Positions 1-32,000 of a DNA stretch of 64,000 nt are shown in pieces (within the stretch, counting starts at the first letter, position 1; each line of letters starts with the position of its first letter). This DNA comes from Chrysoperla carnea (taxonomy: Eukaryota; Arthropoda; Insecta; Neuroptera; Chrysopidae): assembly GCF_905475395.1 (NCBI RefSeq), contig NC_058337.1:14558983-14622982 (forward strand), written 5' to 3'. The notes beneath the pieces are model-generated. The model was not told where the DNA came from. It did not search any database and saw only the letters and a program-made list of their open reading frames with translations. Position numbers and translations under genes: made by a program.

Positions 1-587
1 CTATAAAAAGAAAAAAAATTAATGAAATTAATATATACAAAGGGTATACAAATGAAAAAATACAAGGCTATCATAGAAAATATTTCGTAATAAAATTGAC
101 CCCCAAAAAATTATGTGATTTGATCCCATAGAACAAGGACTGCTAATAGTGAATCCTCTACCCTGCAAAGGATTTTGCGAGATATATATTCATTTAAATT
201 ATTACAGCATATAGCGCAATATGTTCAGTGTTGTTTTTGAACTGTAGAAGCACAAATGCAGCTTATTTTACTCGCGATATCTTTAGATAACCGAAATGAA
301 GAAAAATTTTAAAAATTAAAATTATTTAAAAATAAATAAAAATCTACTGAGCTAATATAATTATCTCAGAATTGTCGAAAATTAACTCTAATTCTAAGGT
401 TATTATAAAAATAAAAGATGTTGCGCATACAATCAAATTCTTCATAATTCGAAGTTTGAACGAAATTGGATTGAGATCAAATTAGTACGAAGTATTTTCC
501 AGTAAAGAATGTATTTTATTCCAAAAATTAAACCTGCTGTATTAATTCTGTAATTCATAATCGAGAAGTTATCTTCGTTTAACTTAC

Positions 588-18351
<17,764 letters not shown>

Positions 18352-18897
18352 TTTAATCGATTAACTTTGATTTTATGATTTTCCTTTTGCTTGTAACTTT
18401 TAAAGAACAATTTTATTTACATAGTATATATTTAAACAAAGAATAAATGATAAACCATGACTAAGGAGCGATATTATTTTTATAACTGACTGACAATTTA
18501 TTTATATCACAGTTTGAGTGAATGTCTTTCCTTGATGATATTTGATTGCGTAGATGAAGGAAAAATTATGCATTTTTTAATTATCAACTGTCATATCCTT
18601 TTGAATATTTGATAAAAAAAAAAAAAATAATAAAAAAAATATGGTAAACTAAAAGTTACTGAAATAAATAACATTAAAAATCAAAATAGTGTTTAATTAT
18701 AAAAATTATTTTGTGCTTCTGTACATGTATATCATTATAACAAATGTTAAAAATCCATAATAATTGTCAATGTCAAATTTGACACCAGCGTTGCCAGACG
18801 CCCCTCTTTTTGTGGGCCGTGTTTAAAATTTAATGTGTCGCACAGGGTAGGCTGTGTCGCACAGGATAGACAGTCCGCTTTTTTAAAGAAATCCTTC

Positions 18898-19097
18898 AGA
18901 TGTAATTTCATGATGACGCTTGACGCTGGCTTTGAGCGACAAATTAGGATTTGAACTAGCTGAAAAAAATAGAACTATGTGCAGCGTCAAATTTAAAAGA
19001 TGTAACTTCATGATGACGCTTGACGCTGGCTTTGAGCGTCAAATTAGGAATTCACCTATCTGAAAAAAATAGAACTATGTCCAGCATCAAATTGTTG
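18898..19097. repeat. Two-unit tandem repeat, 100-bp period
   Basis: Units starting at 18898 and 18998 are nearly identical over TTCATGATGACGCTTGACGC and on through GAAAAAAATAGAACTATGT. A smaller duplication (TGTGTCGCACAGG) lies just upstream at 18834-18866. Confidence 0.8.
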
Positions 19098-19672
19098 AAA
19101 TTCGAATTTGAGTTTCGTGCCTATCAAACAAAAACCTGCAATCGAAAAACCTGCATGGGTTTGTTTTTTAAGGCCAAAATTTGAGTTGTTCAAAAGTTGT
19201 AAAGTACTCTACATTCATGGGTTATGGTTACTTATTTCGTATTTCTGTTTTAAATTCATTTAATATCGCATCTCAAACCAAAGGTTAATAGTTGCTCACT
19301 TAACGGTGGAATTGATTAGTTCTGAACCAAAGACCTTGTATGGTACCTAGAGAAGTTCAGGTTTCACCCCTTCACCCCTAGCCACTCCAACTTTGAAATT
19401 CCAAATGATAGCCCCTATCTTGTAATACCTCTTTTGAAAGGGCATAAAATTCTTTGTTCAACCACATTCAAAAAAGTAAAATAGTTCGATTGATTTTTAA
19501 GATACTACACAGAACATGGAAAGTATAAATTTCATTTTCTGAGCAGTCTATCTTAACAACAAATCGATCGATTTCATTTTTTTTAAATCATGCGGTTGAA
19601 GAGTCAATTGTATGCCTTTCAAATGACGCAAAACAAAAAGTATGTTTTGTACGTAAAACAATATACAGTATA

Positions 19673-20389
19673 CGGGAGACCGGGTACAAAAGTAACGGCG
19701 GGTCGAAAGTAAGAAATGCTCTGTAGGTTTATCTAACAGTCGAAAATTCGCTTCACTGCCGTCAAATGATAGCCGGTGGCACCCTCTTTATTTGCAATCC
19801 ATCGCCGCGCTGTCAGGTTTTGTGAGATGACAATACTTGATATTACAAATCAAAAATAGGATTACAAATCAAAAATAGTTGTGCACCGTTTATATAGTTA
19901 CAATCAACAGTCTAGCAAATTCTAGAACTGTCACGTATGTTCTATTGCATATATATTATTTGTAATTGTTAATGTACCGTCTAGCAAATTCTAGAACTGT
20001 CACGTATGTTCTATTGCATATATTTAACTATAAAATGATATTGTTTGTTTCTTTTTAGAATTGTCTAGAGATTATTTATTTCTAAGATAGTATGTGTGTG
20101 AACAGATTGTTACCACCACAATATCATAGCATATTTATTTCAAATTCCTTTGTCCTTTAACTTTCGTGTTACTTTCGACTCGCTAACGTGGTCGAAGGTA
20201 ACAACTTACAAATTTTTTTAAAGTCTATGTGATTCATACAAAATATACAATTATAAGGAAAGTGAAGATACTAATGTAAAGAGCATGTATGGAATTTATA
20301 TATGGATATAATAGTTTCATTAAAATACTAACACCTAATCAGCAACCAAGGTGAAAGTACAAAATGTTACTTCTGTACCCGGTCTCCCC
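19673..20389. mobile_element. TA-flanked MITE (717 bp) with 23-bp terminal inverted repeats
   Basis: Ends are GGGAGACCGGGTACAAAAG and the reverse complement of GGGAGACCGGGTACAGAAG, with TA on both outer sides (19671-19672, 20390-20391). That pattern suits the Tc1/mariner/pogo superfamily. No transposase ORF is present. Inside is a 69-bp direct repeat (starting near 19912 and 19981) and a 19-bp direct repeat near 19842/19861. It lies between the divergent GH31 and acyltransferase genes. Confidence 0.7.
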
Positions 20390-20669
20390 TATGTAAGTCA
20401 ACAATGAATCATACAAAAGGCACAAATATATCTTTTTTTTCATATCCAAACTCATTATTTTACAATTATTTTGTGGAAAAAAGTATTTGAGGAAATTCTT
20501 CGAATATATCTTATATTATCTTTCATAGTGGCAGTGTAACGCAGATACATTGTTTAAACAAAGGCACATTATTGATCGCATAGACTGCATTTATTTTTTA
20601 TCTATCCAAAAATTTTAACATAATAAATTAATGTTATTTTTTATCCGCGGATATTATATTTTCTTTAAA

Positions 20670-20860
20670 TTCCAGGCATACTGTTTAAGTTAAAGTAATT
20701 ACCTACTGTAAATAATTACCTTAATTAAAATATAATTTTTAATTAAAAAGCCCTTGTTGTGTTTTTCCTGGCATACTGTCTAAGTAATAGCAAATATCTA
20801 TTGTAAATAATTATCTTAACTAAAATATAGTTTTTAATTAAAAAATCTTTGTTGGGTAAA
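20670..20860. repeat. Two-unit tandem repeat, period about 96 bp
   Basis: GGCATACTGT(T/C)TAAGT at 20674 and 20769 begins two similar units, each ending in a TTTTTAATTAAAAA block. Confidence 0.7.
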
Positions 20861-21356
20861 ATATCAAAAAAATTTCCCGGCTCACAGTTCAAAACAACAA
20901 AAAATATCAATTCATTAAGGAGAGGCCCAATTTAAATATTTGCCACTAGCGCTGTTTAAGCTTGGAAATGGGAAATATGTGTGAAAAACAAGGTGATTGT
21001 TCACATCCGAAATTATATTTTGATAATATCTATAACATGTCAATTTCACACGAAAAGAAAAAAATTTAAATCAAATATTTTGTAACCGCTTATTTTTGAA
21101 ATAAAGACGCGTCGCGCCGGCTCAAAGGCTAGTAACAAATCTCGATAATGTAATTAGTACCAGTAGTCTAAGCAAAAAGACAATTAGACAATTGTTTATT
21201 AACAAAACTTTCTCGAATTTTCGTCTTCATTGTAAACTAAAAAAAACGTTTTTGACGCAATCTTGCTAAGTGTACATAGAAGAAGGATTTCTGGAAGCCA
21301 ACAAATTTTATGCCCATTATTTAAACATTTTTAATTATTTAAACAAAATTTTCTTA

Positions 21357-22330
21357 TAGGTGTTTTAAAATCACCTAATTAGTCCATTTTTGGTTGTTTG
21401 TCCGTCTGTCCGTCTGTCTGTCAACACGATAGCTCAAAAACGAAAAAATATATCAAGCTGATAAGCTCAATTTTTACAGCGTGCTCAGAACATAAAAGTG
21501 ACATCGAGTTCTTAAATGAGCAACATAGGAGCATGGAAAAAATTTTGATATAGGTGTTCATAGAATCATCTAATTAGTCCATTTCCGGTTGTCCATCCGT
21601 CCGTCCGTCCGTCTGTGAATACGATAACTCAAAAACGAAATAAGATATCAAGCTGAAATTTTTACAGCGCACTCAGGACGTAAAAAATGAGATCGAGTTA
21701 GTAAATGAGCAACATAGGTCAATTGGGTCTTGGGTCCGTAGGACCCATCTTGTAAACCGTTAGAGATAGAACAAAAGTTTAAATATAAAAAATATTCCTT
21801 ATAAAGGAATAACCAACTTTTGTTTGAAATATTTTTTCGTAAACATCACTGTTTACCCGTGAGAGTGCAAATTAGGCGTAAATTGTATAGTAGGTATTAC
21901 ATGGGAATATCAGTTATGTATGTGTGACATGTATGTATGTGCAATATGATAGAGTAATCAACACTGTCTATGCATGGTATTTCAATTACTTACTCAGTCA
22001 ATTGTTTGTTTTCACTTTTTTACATTAAAACTTTTGTTCTATCTCTAACGGTTTCCAAGAGGGGTCCTACGGGCCCAAGACCCAATTGACCTATGTTGCT
22101 CATTTACGAACTCGACCTCACTTTTTACGTCCTGAGCACGATTGATATCTCTTTTCGTTTTTGAGTAATCGTGATGACAGACGACAGGCACACAGACAAG
22201 CGGAAATAGACTAATTAGGTGATTTGATGAACACCTATACCAGAATTTTGTTCATAGCATCAATATTTTGAAGCGTTACAAACTTGGGACTAAACTTAGT
22301 ATACCTTGGTATATTTCATATAAATGGTAT
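21357..22330. repeat. Repeat family A: partial copy plus full foldback copy
   Basis: A partial copy (21357-21535) abuts a full copy whose arms, about 21549-21778 and 22021-22240, are inverted versions of each other. The arms include a run of GTCC/GTCT units, AACTCAAAAACGA, and a GAGCAACATAGG block. They enclose a centre of about 240 bp. A unique tail (GCGTTACAAACTTGGGACTA) follows to about 22330. Confidence 0.75.
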
Positions 22331-23075
22331 AAAAAAGACCGATTTTCAGCGTTAAATTTAGATTATAAATCATGGAGATAGACTTTCGGGAGTGGAAGTT
22401 TTTTATTGGAAATTTCCTCCTCTTTAAGAATCTTTTTTTAAATTTCTTAAATATGAATATTTTAGGAAATATTGGCGAAAAACGAAATAACTTTTTTTTT
22501 CATCTTTAATTATAACTTTTGCAATTTTTTATGTGCTGAAAAAGTGAAAAATGCTTCTGGCACATTTTTTTAGACATAATTCCGAATGCAACGAGCTATC
22601 ATTCGTATTTTTACAGTTTTTCTATATTTCACCAATTCGAACTTCTCGACTAGACTATCTATAGTATAGAAAACAATTTCTAAATTCTAAAATTTAAATT
22701 CAGAAATCGTTTTCACTCTCGGGCGTAAAATAATATATCGATAGATAGACGTAAAAGCACATGCCCTTGATAACATTTGAAAATAATATCCTAAATTTTA
22801 AGATTCCACGAAAACAAAGAATTTATAAACAGATATAGAATTAGTTCGTTCGAAGTTTGAGTAGTGTCATTCAGTTATTGTATTGTATAAAATTTTGTAA
22901 CGATTTATATCTATCGAGTTTATCAATAATAGATATTCATTAATTCATATTTGACTTGATAATAATTAAAATAACAATTCATTAGGTATTTCAGTTTGTT
23001 GTGAAATTTTGTGAACATTGATTTGATCTGTTTCAAATAAATGTCTAACTAGTTCAAAACTTAAAAATATTTAAA

Positions 23076-26000
23076 ATGAATATTAAATTATTGATAATAT
23101 TTTTCCTATTATTTTATTTTTTTAACGAATCGCTATGTAAATTTCCATTATTTCCATCTTTAACAAATTTGGCAATGATAAAACGGTTAATTAAATTTTA
23201 TACTTTACAATCAAAATCAGATCGTAGTGAATTATGTGAAAACCAAACGAAATTACTATATGATGGTGTATACAATTCAGAATTATGGGCAGAACGAAGT
23301 AAGTTGGTTTTAACACATTTAAAGAAACACTCCAAAAAACACAAAATCAGGTCTGATCCATTCGTTTGTGACATCGTAGCTTCTAAACAGATGAACCGAT
23401 TTTGATTTTTTTTAAATGTAACTTAATCGAGAGTATTCTTGGCTATGTTTAAGGTAACAACAAATTACTAAAACCGACTACTTTTAATTCAGCGAAAAGA
23501 AGTCATAGCTCTCGTATGAATTATTACTCGACCATGTGTTTCATTTTAAAAATAGTAAGTGGTTGGATAGTATCTGTGGAATATACTAAAGGGGATGAAA
23601 TTCAAAAAATAAATAATTTGTTGTTATTCTACGTATATATCTTTGGTAAAATGTGAAACAATAAAAATCTCTTCGGGCTACCATTGAAAATATCGCCTTC
23701 ATCTTGAAATATAAAAAATGTGTTAAGCTAAGCCAGGAAAATTGCTTACAACTTTATACAGGCGAAAAACGAAAAAATGTTAATGAGGTCATGGGAATGT
23801 GCCACATCCATAACCGATGGATCTCCATATCTGCACTTAGGTTTTATTTATGTATTTTTATGCGCCGAATTCAATTTTGGAAGGGGCCTAGTTCAAAAGG
23901 CCTGCCAAGACTAGTTACAAAAAATTGTTGCCTTTATTTCTTTTATTCTAATCCTGCCACTAATTAATAGTTTACTAGTATAACAAGACTAATAAACTCA
24001 TCAAAAGTATTAAAGAAAAACTTAAAAAAAGCATAATTTTACCGAAATTTCAAACATCTTTATCTCTGCGAAAAATAATCGAATTAGAAACCGCAATAGC
24101 TCATTTGAAAACTGGTAGTTTTGGAATCTACTGCTCAAAAATTTTATCTCCTCTTCCCGATTTGTACGAAGGGAAGGGTGAGATATGTTATTCCTAAATT
24201 TTATACACAAAAAAGCGTACAAAAATACTAAAAATTATTTTACAACAAATCTGCTAAGACCATTCGAAAATTTGTTTATTCTTTTTTATCTTTTTAAATA
24301 TAAATATTCGATATTCGCTTTCCAAGTAAAATTGACACTTCTGGATTTAAAGACTTGTATTTTTTGAAATAATCGTCGCACTGAAATTATTTTTCATGTC
24401 ATTCGAAAACTTAAACTGCCTTCTTTTAAGCCCTGGAATATTGTTTTGTATTCATTATAATTCAAGTGGTCTTAACAGATTTCTTGTAAAATAATATTTT
24501 CTCACCTCCAACTTTCGTCCCGCTGTGAAAAAGGAAGTTGCCGCTTCTGCCTCCGCCGGGGAGAAAAATAGTATACACACCACGACAGCAAGTAAAAAAT
24601 GTGTCAGATCTCATGTTTGTTATCCTGGGCTTCGCCTCGAGCGACAATAAACATGAGATCTGAGACATTCATTACTTTTGATCCTTAGATGTGTAATATA
24701 CTATTAAAATTTTGATACGCTTCTATTAAGTTATTATAAAATTAACATTTCTCACCCTTTCAACGCTTCCAAAATTATAAAGTACAAATTTTGATTAGCA
24801 TATTTCATTGCCTATTAAACATTTTATAGTTATTGATGCATCGGCTAAACTACCCACTGGAATCACAAAATTTCATGTATCTGATGTTGGATACTTTGAT
24901 GAATGCATTAATGTCATCAATGAAAGTTTGTCCATTAAAGGGAAATATTGTTTAACGAGTGTTAAAATACCCGAAAAAAATTATGAAAATCAAACTTTGA
25001 TTAAAAACGAAAAGTCACCAGTAAGTATTATTTAAATTTTTATTAGCCTCAAATGTTGATCTTTGTACAAACTTTGAAAACTGAGAAAATTATATTTCAT
25101 CTTAACTTCACGAATCTTCGGAAAATATTAAAAGATTTAAACCCAATGAAGACTATCGTAGTTGTGAACCCAACTCATATAGATCTTTGCCCCTGGATTG
25201 TTAAGCCAATTAAGTGAAATAAAAATGAAAAAATTATAATAAGAGAAATTTTTACCCTTCCTACTTTGAAATAAAAAATATTTCCTACTTTCAAAGAATA
25301 ATAAATTGTAAGCTTAGATCCTGTTATAAATACTATATTTCTGAAAACTTTCAACTTAATGTGTATTTTGAAATAGTGTTTAGAACACTTTCGGGATAAT
25401 TGGCAGTGAGTCTCTTCGAAGCCGATAATACAAAGAAGACTTTAGGACGTTCCCAAAAAAATGAGTGTATCCAAATATTTGAGATTTACGTTTCAAATTT
25501 TTTAAGGGTGGATTCTGTTAGAACTTGGGAAAAATAGACGATAATTAAGAGTAAAATTTTTCGATACTACCATGCCTCTGTTTTTGAAATATGGAGGCCT
25601 AAAGATTTTCCAAATGCCATCCATGATGACATTCATTTCATCACTTTAAATGTGTTTTATGGAAAAACGAGTTTGAACTGCTTATTATATTTTTTTCTAT
25701 GTTGAAAAATATGCTTTTAACTATTGAATATTAGTTTTCCAAATCAATCTTAAAAAAATTAGCCTTGTTACATAATAAAGCATATCTTTAAAAACACTTT
25801 AATGAAGGATTTATATGTTAAAAACGCAAAATTAAAAAAACCTGCTTATAAATCGCGCTAATGAGAATGAATATCCACCATTTAAAGATGATCTTAAGAA
25901 AACGTGACTTTTTGGGAAGGTTCTTAATTAATAAGAGATTGTTTTTGGCAGATTCACACTTTACTTTTAAAATCAATTTTTTTTTATAGTTTTCACTCGT

Positions 26001-29000
26001 TAATTTAGTAAACCTCGATTGGGCAATATGTGTACCAGATGGTTGTACTGCAAAAGATGTAGAAAATCATTTAAATACATTCGCAGGGATAGATATATAT
26101 AATCTGGATGAATCAAGATGTCAAACAATAGACACATATAAATCAAAATTAAATGCTGGCGATTGGATAGTCATGTAAGTATAATACACTGATCTCTATA
26201 TGTATAAATAAGTCAAGGCAAACATTCTATATTTTGGTTATTCCATAAAAAAAAAGTCTCATGAATTAAAAACAAAATATTACTTTTTGATAGTAAAAAA
26301 ACTATTAGTACAGTAAAATATATTACAAAAATCGGCTAATAAAGAAAAGTGAGAGAAACTGCTCGTATTTTGCTAAAACCTCATGGAATGTGTTTCTTAA
26401 GTATGTAATATCATTAGAAATATCATCTATTTGTAAGTAAATAAACAATAAATTTTTAATTCAATGAAACGATCAATGTTATAGGTTCACTTAAAAAATT
26501 AGTAATTAGGCAACTTGTATGACGTAAATGTTAAGTGTTTGTCAAACAATCAAAAACTATTATACATGTATAACGAACACGTATTACAAGTTGCCTATTT
26601 ATTCATTTTGTAAGTCAACTTTGACATTAACCGTTCCATTGAATTATCAATTTATTGTTTATTAACAAATAGAAACATTTGCGACACTATAACGCATGCG
26701 TTACTAATGATATTTGACACCTAAGAAACACATTCCATGAGTTTTTAGCAAAATGCGAGCGGTTATTTTCATTTTCCTATTTTTAACATCTTTAACTGTA
26801 CTAATAGTAGTGCCACTCCCATATGAAACAATGCGTACAAAGCAAAGTTTTTCGTTACTTGTCCAATCACTGAGATGCGTCATATGCTTGCGATTCTTGC
26901 AGAGAGTTGAGTGAGTAAAAAATATCATTTCGTGAAGATATGTTATTTGGTGTTCGAAAAATAATGAAATATTCTAGACACCAAAACATTTTTCATAGCC
27001 ACTGGCTTATTATCTTAATAGCTACTGTGCATCGGATCAAAAAATAGAAGACAACTTTTCGTCCAAAAAATTTTATTTTCTACCTATTGCAACAAAGGCG
27101 TCCGCTACTCTTCAGACACTCTGTATAGGCAAGATCTCCACCAATTAAATTGGTGGAGATATCACTTTTGATAATGTGAATAGTGATTAGTTTATACAAT
27201 TTTGTTAAAGAGCAAATTCGCTTCGTTTACACAGCACCTACGGATTTTTAGAGCACCTTAAAAATTAGGATCAGTACATAAAGCACGTTAGAGAAACTCT
27301 GGTATATCCATGGATATCCAAATGTGAGGTAGCCTTAAAAAATTCATAGAATAAATGTTTCTGCAAATACATATATACAAATTAACGACAGGCAAAACAT
27401 AATTTTCCTTTTATAAAGTTTTTCTTTATAGGGCATGATTTTTGCAGAAATTGAGCGTATTGATTTATCTTTATATATATATAGGAGACTTTCTATAGAT
27501 ATAGATAGTCACTCATCACGATATCTCTGGAACTATAAGACCTAGAGATTTGAAATTTGGCAGGAATATTCCTTTTGCCAAGTAGAGGTCAGCTAAGAAC
27601 GGATTTTACGAAATTCCACCCACAAGGGGGGTTGCGGGGGTGTTCATGTATAAAAAATTCATATTTTTCAATTATGGCTTTTAATAGTTCAAAACTTGGT
27701 CAGAATGTTTTAAATTACATTTAGAAATTTTTTTAACCTTCGGAGGGTAGAAAGGTGTAGCGAGAAAGTGGGAAGGAAATATCGAATATTTACAAATATA
27801 CCTAAGTGGGGTATCAAATAAAAGAGCAGGACGTGTACATTACAAAACTGTTATCCAACGCAAGGAAATGTGGAGGGAGGGGTGCAAGTGGGGATGTTGC
27901 CCAGCAAAGCGGGTAGTTCCCAGCTAGTATATTTATATAATTAATTGTATTATATTCACATAATAATTTATTTAATTATTTTATATTTTAGAGTGTTTTT
28001 AATAATTTTATGCATCATAATACTACTAAGCACCATCTATGATGTGATTTTGTACTACAAAAAAGAAGGTAAAAATTCCATTTATATTTTAATCGGTTTA
28101 AGGTATTTAAGGTTGTTACGAAACAAACAAAGATCAATAAAACAAGTTCGGAAAATTTTAATTTCGTGGAACGTTTGATTGTGTACCTATAAACAAAATT
28201 ATTTTATGATCTAAATTAATGAAAAATTACAATTACATCATTATTTAATAAAATTATTTTTTTACAATACAATAACATATCTTCAACTTAAGTGCAACGT
28301 TGCCACGCAAAATGGATTATTAGCATAAAAATATGGGTCATGAGCATGACCCCAATCAGTTTTGAAGTTTTAAAAATTCATAAAGTCAAAAATATACTTA
28401 TTTTCAAAGTTTTTTGGTGCATAAAAGATTAAAAAAGAATAATTCATAAAGAGAAAAACTGGTGCTGAAAAAAGTAAATCTGGCAACACTGCACATTGAG
28501 TTACTAAGTTAAGATTGTTGTCTCGCTATGGGCATATCGACAGAAAATTCTAGTTAAGTGTATACTCATTAAGAATATCATAATACATTTATTATAAATT
28601 TGAAGTCGATTGACCACCTCTAATTCGAGATAAATTCAACTGAAGTTCCGATAATTAACATGGAGAGCATAGGAAAGGCTGTATGTTATTGTGTTTTTAA
28701 CAAGTTTTTAATTCTAGAAAAAAACTAGATTTAAGATATTTTCAAAATATGACTGAACATTCATGTATTTGTTCTGAGTCTACAATTATATTCAGATTAT
28801 AAGTAGTATAAGAGAGATGTCTATTACATACAGAATCACATATGCCTATTATTATTATTTATCATACAGAATACATAATACAGCCTTAATTTGAATATAA
28901 ATTAATTATTTTCATTAAATTATAGAAATACATCATCCAGTATTGATAGCATTTTCATGGTTTACAAATTTTAAAAAATTAACTAAAATAAGTAATAACG

Positions 29001-32000
29001 CAGATATGTTGCCTTGTTTAAATGGTATTAGATTTATAAGTATGTTATGGATAATATATGGACATGAGTACGAGCACATAGTATCTATCCTTGCCGTTAA
29101 TATGATAGATTTATATAATGTAAGTTTAACATTTTTTCTTAATTATTTCAAAAGTTTTTATTTTTTAGAGAAATTTAGTTTAGCTTTTTGAATTTCTGAA
29201 AATGGTATAAAAATGTAAACTATTAGGTATTGATTTAAACGCGGCTCGAATTGGGGTAGGCCCCATTGTCCAAACAGATGTTATTGTTCTTATATAATGT
29301 TTAAAAAATTGCTGCACCGTTGAGATAGTTGTACGACGCTTGGAGAGTAGGAGTTTTTTAGTTGAATAGATGAACTACTACAACAGATAAACCACGATAC
29401 AGGTCACTTTTGTAATTTCATATAACACCTGTAATACCTCTTACTTAGATGCATCACTTAACGCATGTACTCTGTCATACTCGTGATATATATATGCCTA
29501 GATGTAAATCGAACATTCTGTATACACATCTATTGGAAATTTTACGCACAATAACTTTGGAATGCACTATTTTTTCTTTAAAATGCATAATTTTCGAATG
29601 ATGCTATATAGTTTTTTTTAAATGTTTTTTTCAAAATAATATAACCCAATTGAAATCAGTCCCTATCCCTTCTTTAGTTAAATTTTATTAAATGACATTT
29701 ACTAATATCTACTGATTATCATTGGCTACTGGTTATCGAATGATAGTCAGTGAATTTACCAATTTATCAATTTTTGTCATACCCGTAGCGCCCAAATTAG
29801 GGCTCAGATCCAAAATTGGTAAATAACTTTTTCCTTCGTCTTTATGAGCTTATTCTGTAGGCCGACGATCTGCAGTCAATAACAGAACACCGTGTATATA
29901 TAGTACTTTTTCTATCGCTAAATAGAGCCTTTCTTTAAGTTCCATAGATAGACTGCTGCTAAAATATCAATGACCAGCTAAATAAATTCCAAAGTAAATA
30001 TTCTCACCATAACACGATAAATATTCCATTAGCTTGAATTAATGTATAGTCAAATATTAATGTATAACATATAGTACTATATATAATCCGTGCATTTTTT
30101 GTGACACTGAGTATATGTATTGAATATGTTATAATCTATACCTATCTAATTTGATTTTAGTGGCAAAGTAAATTTTCTTCAATGCTCATACTTGGTGCTT
30201 CAGTCTCCGTTGATTCATTCTTTCTATTAAGTGGATGTTTATTAATGTATGGTTTTTTAAAAATGAAAGCAAAAGGAATGCCATTTAATATACCGTTTTA
30301 TTATTTACATCGATATATTAGGTAAGATCAGTGAAAAGAGAATATAAAATAAATTAATAATAAATCAATCCATCATAATAAGCAGATGACCGAATGAAAT
30401 ATGTTTTGCTGAGCCCTTTGTCAGCCAATAAGGAAAGTGATGCAAAAAAGGCTTAATACCCATGCCTATTAGCTCAGAAAAGATAGGAAGTTATGCAATA
30501 TGCATTTTTAATTTTCCTTTTACTTTTCATTTTTCATATAATTTAGTTCTTTGTCAACCAACACAAAAAATGATCAATTTTTTTGATTTTTTGTATTAGT
30601 AACACTAATTTAGTAGCTTTTTTGTTTCAAAAGATCGTGTTTTGATGCGTTACAGCAAATATTTGGTGTTTTTGAAAACGCCTCTCTTTAAGAGGTTCTG
30701 AGGCGTTTTGGTATATCAATAACTGCTTATATATTCGCTTTAATTCTATATTACTCGTAGTTCTCTAATTATTGAGTTGTGTGAACAAGACTTAGATGCA
30801 TTTTAGGGTTAAAACTGATGAAATGCACCCTTAAAGATTGATCGTTTTTTCGCAGTACACCTTACATATAAGAAAAACTTTTATTTGTCGTATTAAATCT
30901 AACATCCATGATTGATTATTAATATTTTTTTAACAGTATATTTGTTTATTTTAGCTACGTTTCGATCAAAATTTGATCTTCATCAGGCATCATAAAATTC
31001 CTCACAATAGATATTAGGTATGCTATAAAAAAATAAACAAATTAATGTACGATACTTTTAATGATGCCTGATGAAGATTAAATTTTTATCGAAACGTAGC
31101 TAAAACAAACGAAATATAGCTACCTACTAAAAAAATAAACTTTTTGTTTTCGTCCACATTTCGTTAAAATATTGTTATTATTATTATTAATTTATTTTCG
31201 GTCCAAAGCCGTCCTCTAAATAAATATAGGTAGCTGTAAAATTGATTCAAATGAATACTTAAAAATATTTTGAACGGCTTACAAAAGTGTCCACAACAAG
31301 ATGTTACAATTTTTTCTGCGAATTTTTGAATTCTCAATCACGATGTTGTTGAAACAATTTACCAACATGATAATTTCTACATTTACTTGTAACACAGTAA
31401 CTAAACCAAAAACTAATGAGAAAAAAAACTTAGCTCTGGGCAAAATATGTATTTTTATGGAAAATCGATTGCTGAAGTGGAGTAGTTAATTTTAAAACAT
31501 TTTCATTTGGAATTATTTTTACAGATTAACGCCATCCTACGCTGCAGCCATTGTATTTTCGCTAACGTTATATCGATTTATGGGTTCTGGACCCTTATGG
31601 GATCCGGAAAATACTAACGAACAATGTAAAAAATACTGGTGGGCTGCTCTATTGTATATTCAAAATTATTTTCCTGGTGCCTTGGATCCGGTAAGCATTA
31701 CATTTACATGGTTATAAATTAGTATTGGGTGACATGTTGTCTAGTCTAGCTTCGTACGTACTGCTTATAAAAATTATTAAGATTTTTATTAAATTTAACA
31801 AAATATACCCCTTTCTAAAATGCACCAGCTACTAACATATTCAGACAAAAATTATTTGATTTAAAAGACATTTTATTCTAACTAGGTCTTCAGGGTCAAT
31901 TAACAGGTAACTGAAGTTCACAAACGATAAGATTTAAGAAATAAACAACACTAAACAGAACATAATTTTTTGAAAATGAGATACATTCAATGGAAACGCG

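Larger units (their letters stand above)
18352..23075. other. Divergent intergenic region between GH31 and acyltransferase
   Basis: It contains the 100-bp and 96-bp tandem repeats, the TA-flanked MITE and repeat family A. TATAAA at 22824 and TCAGTT at 22871 lie about 200 nt before the acyltransferase start but are badly spaced for a core promoter. No ORF of interest. Confidence 0.7.
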
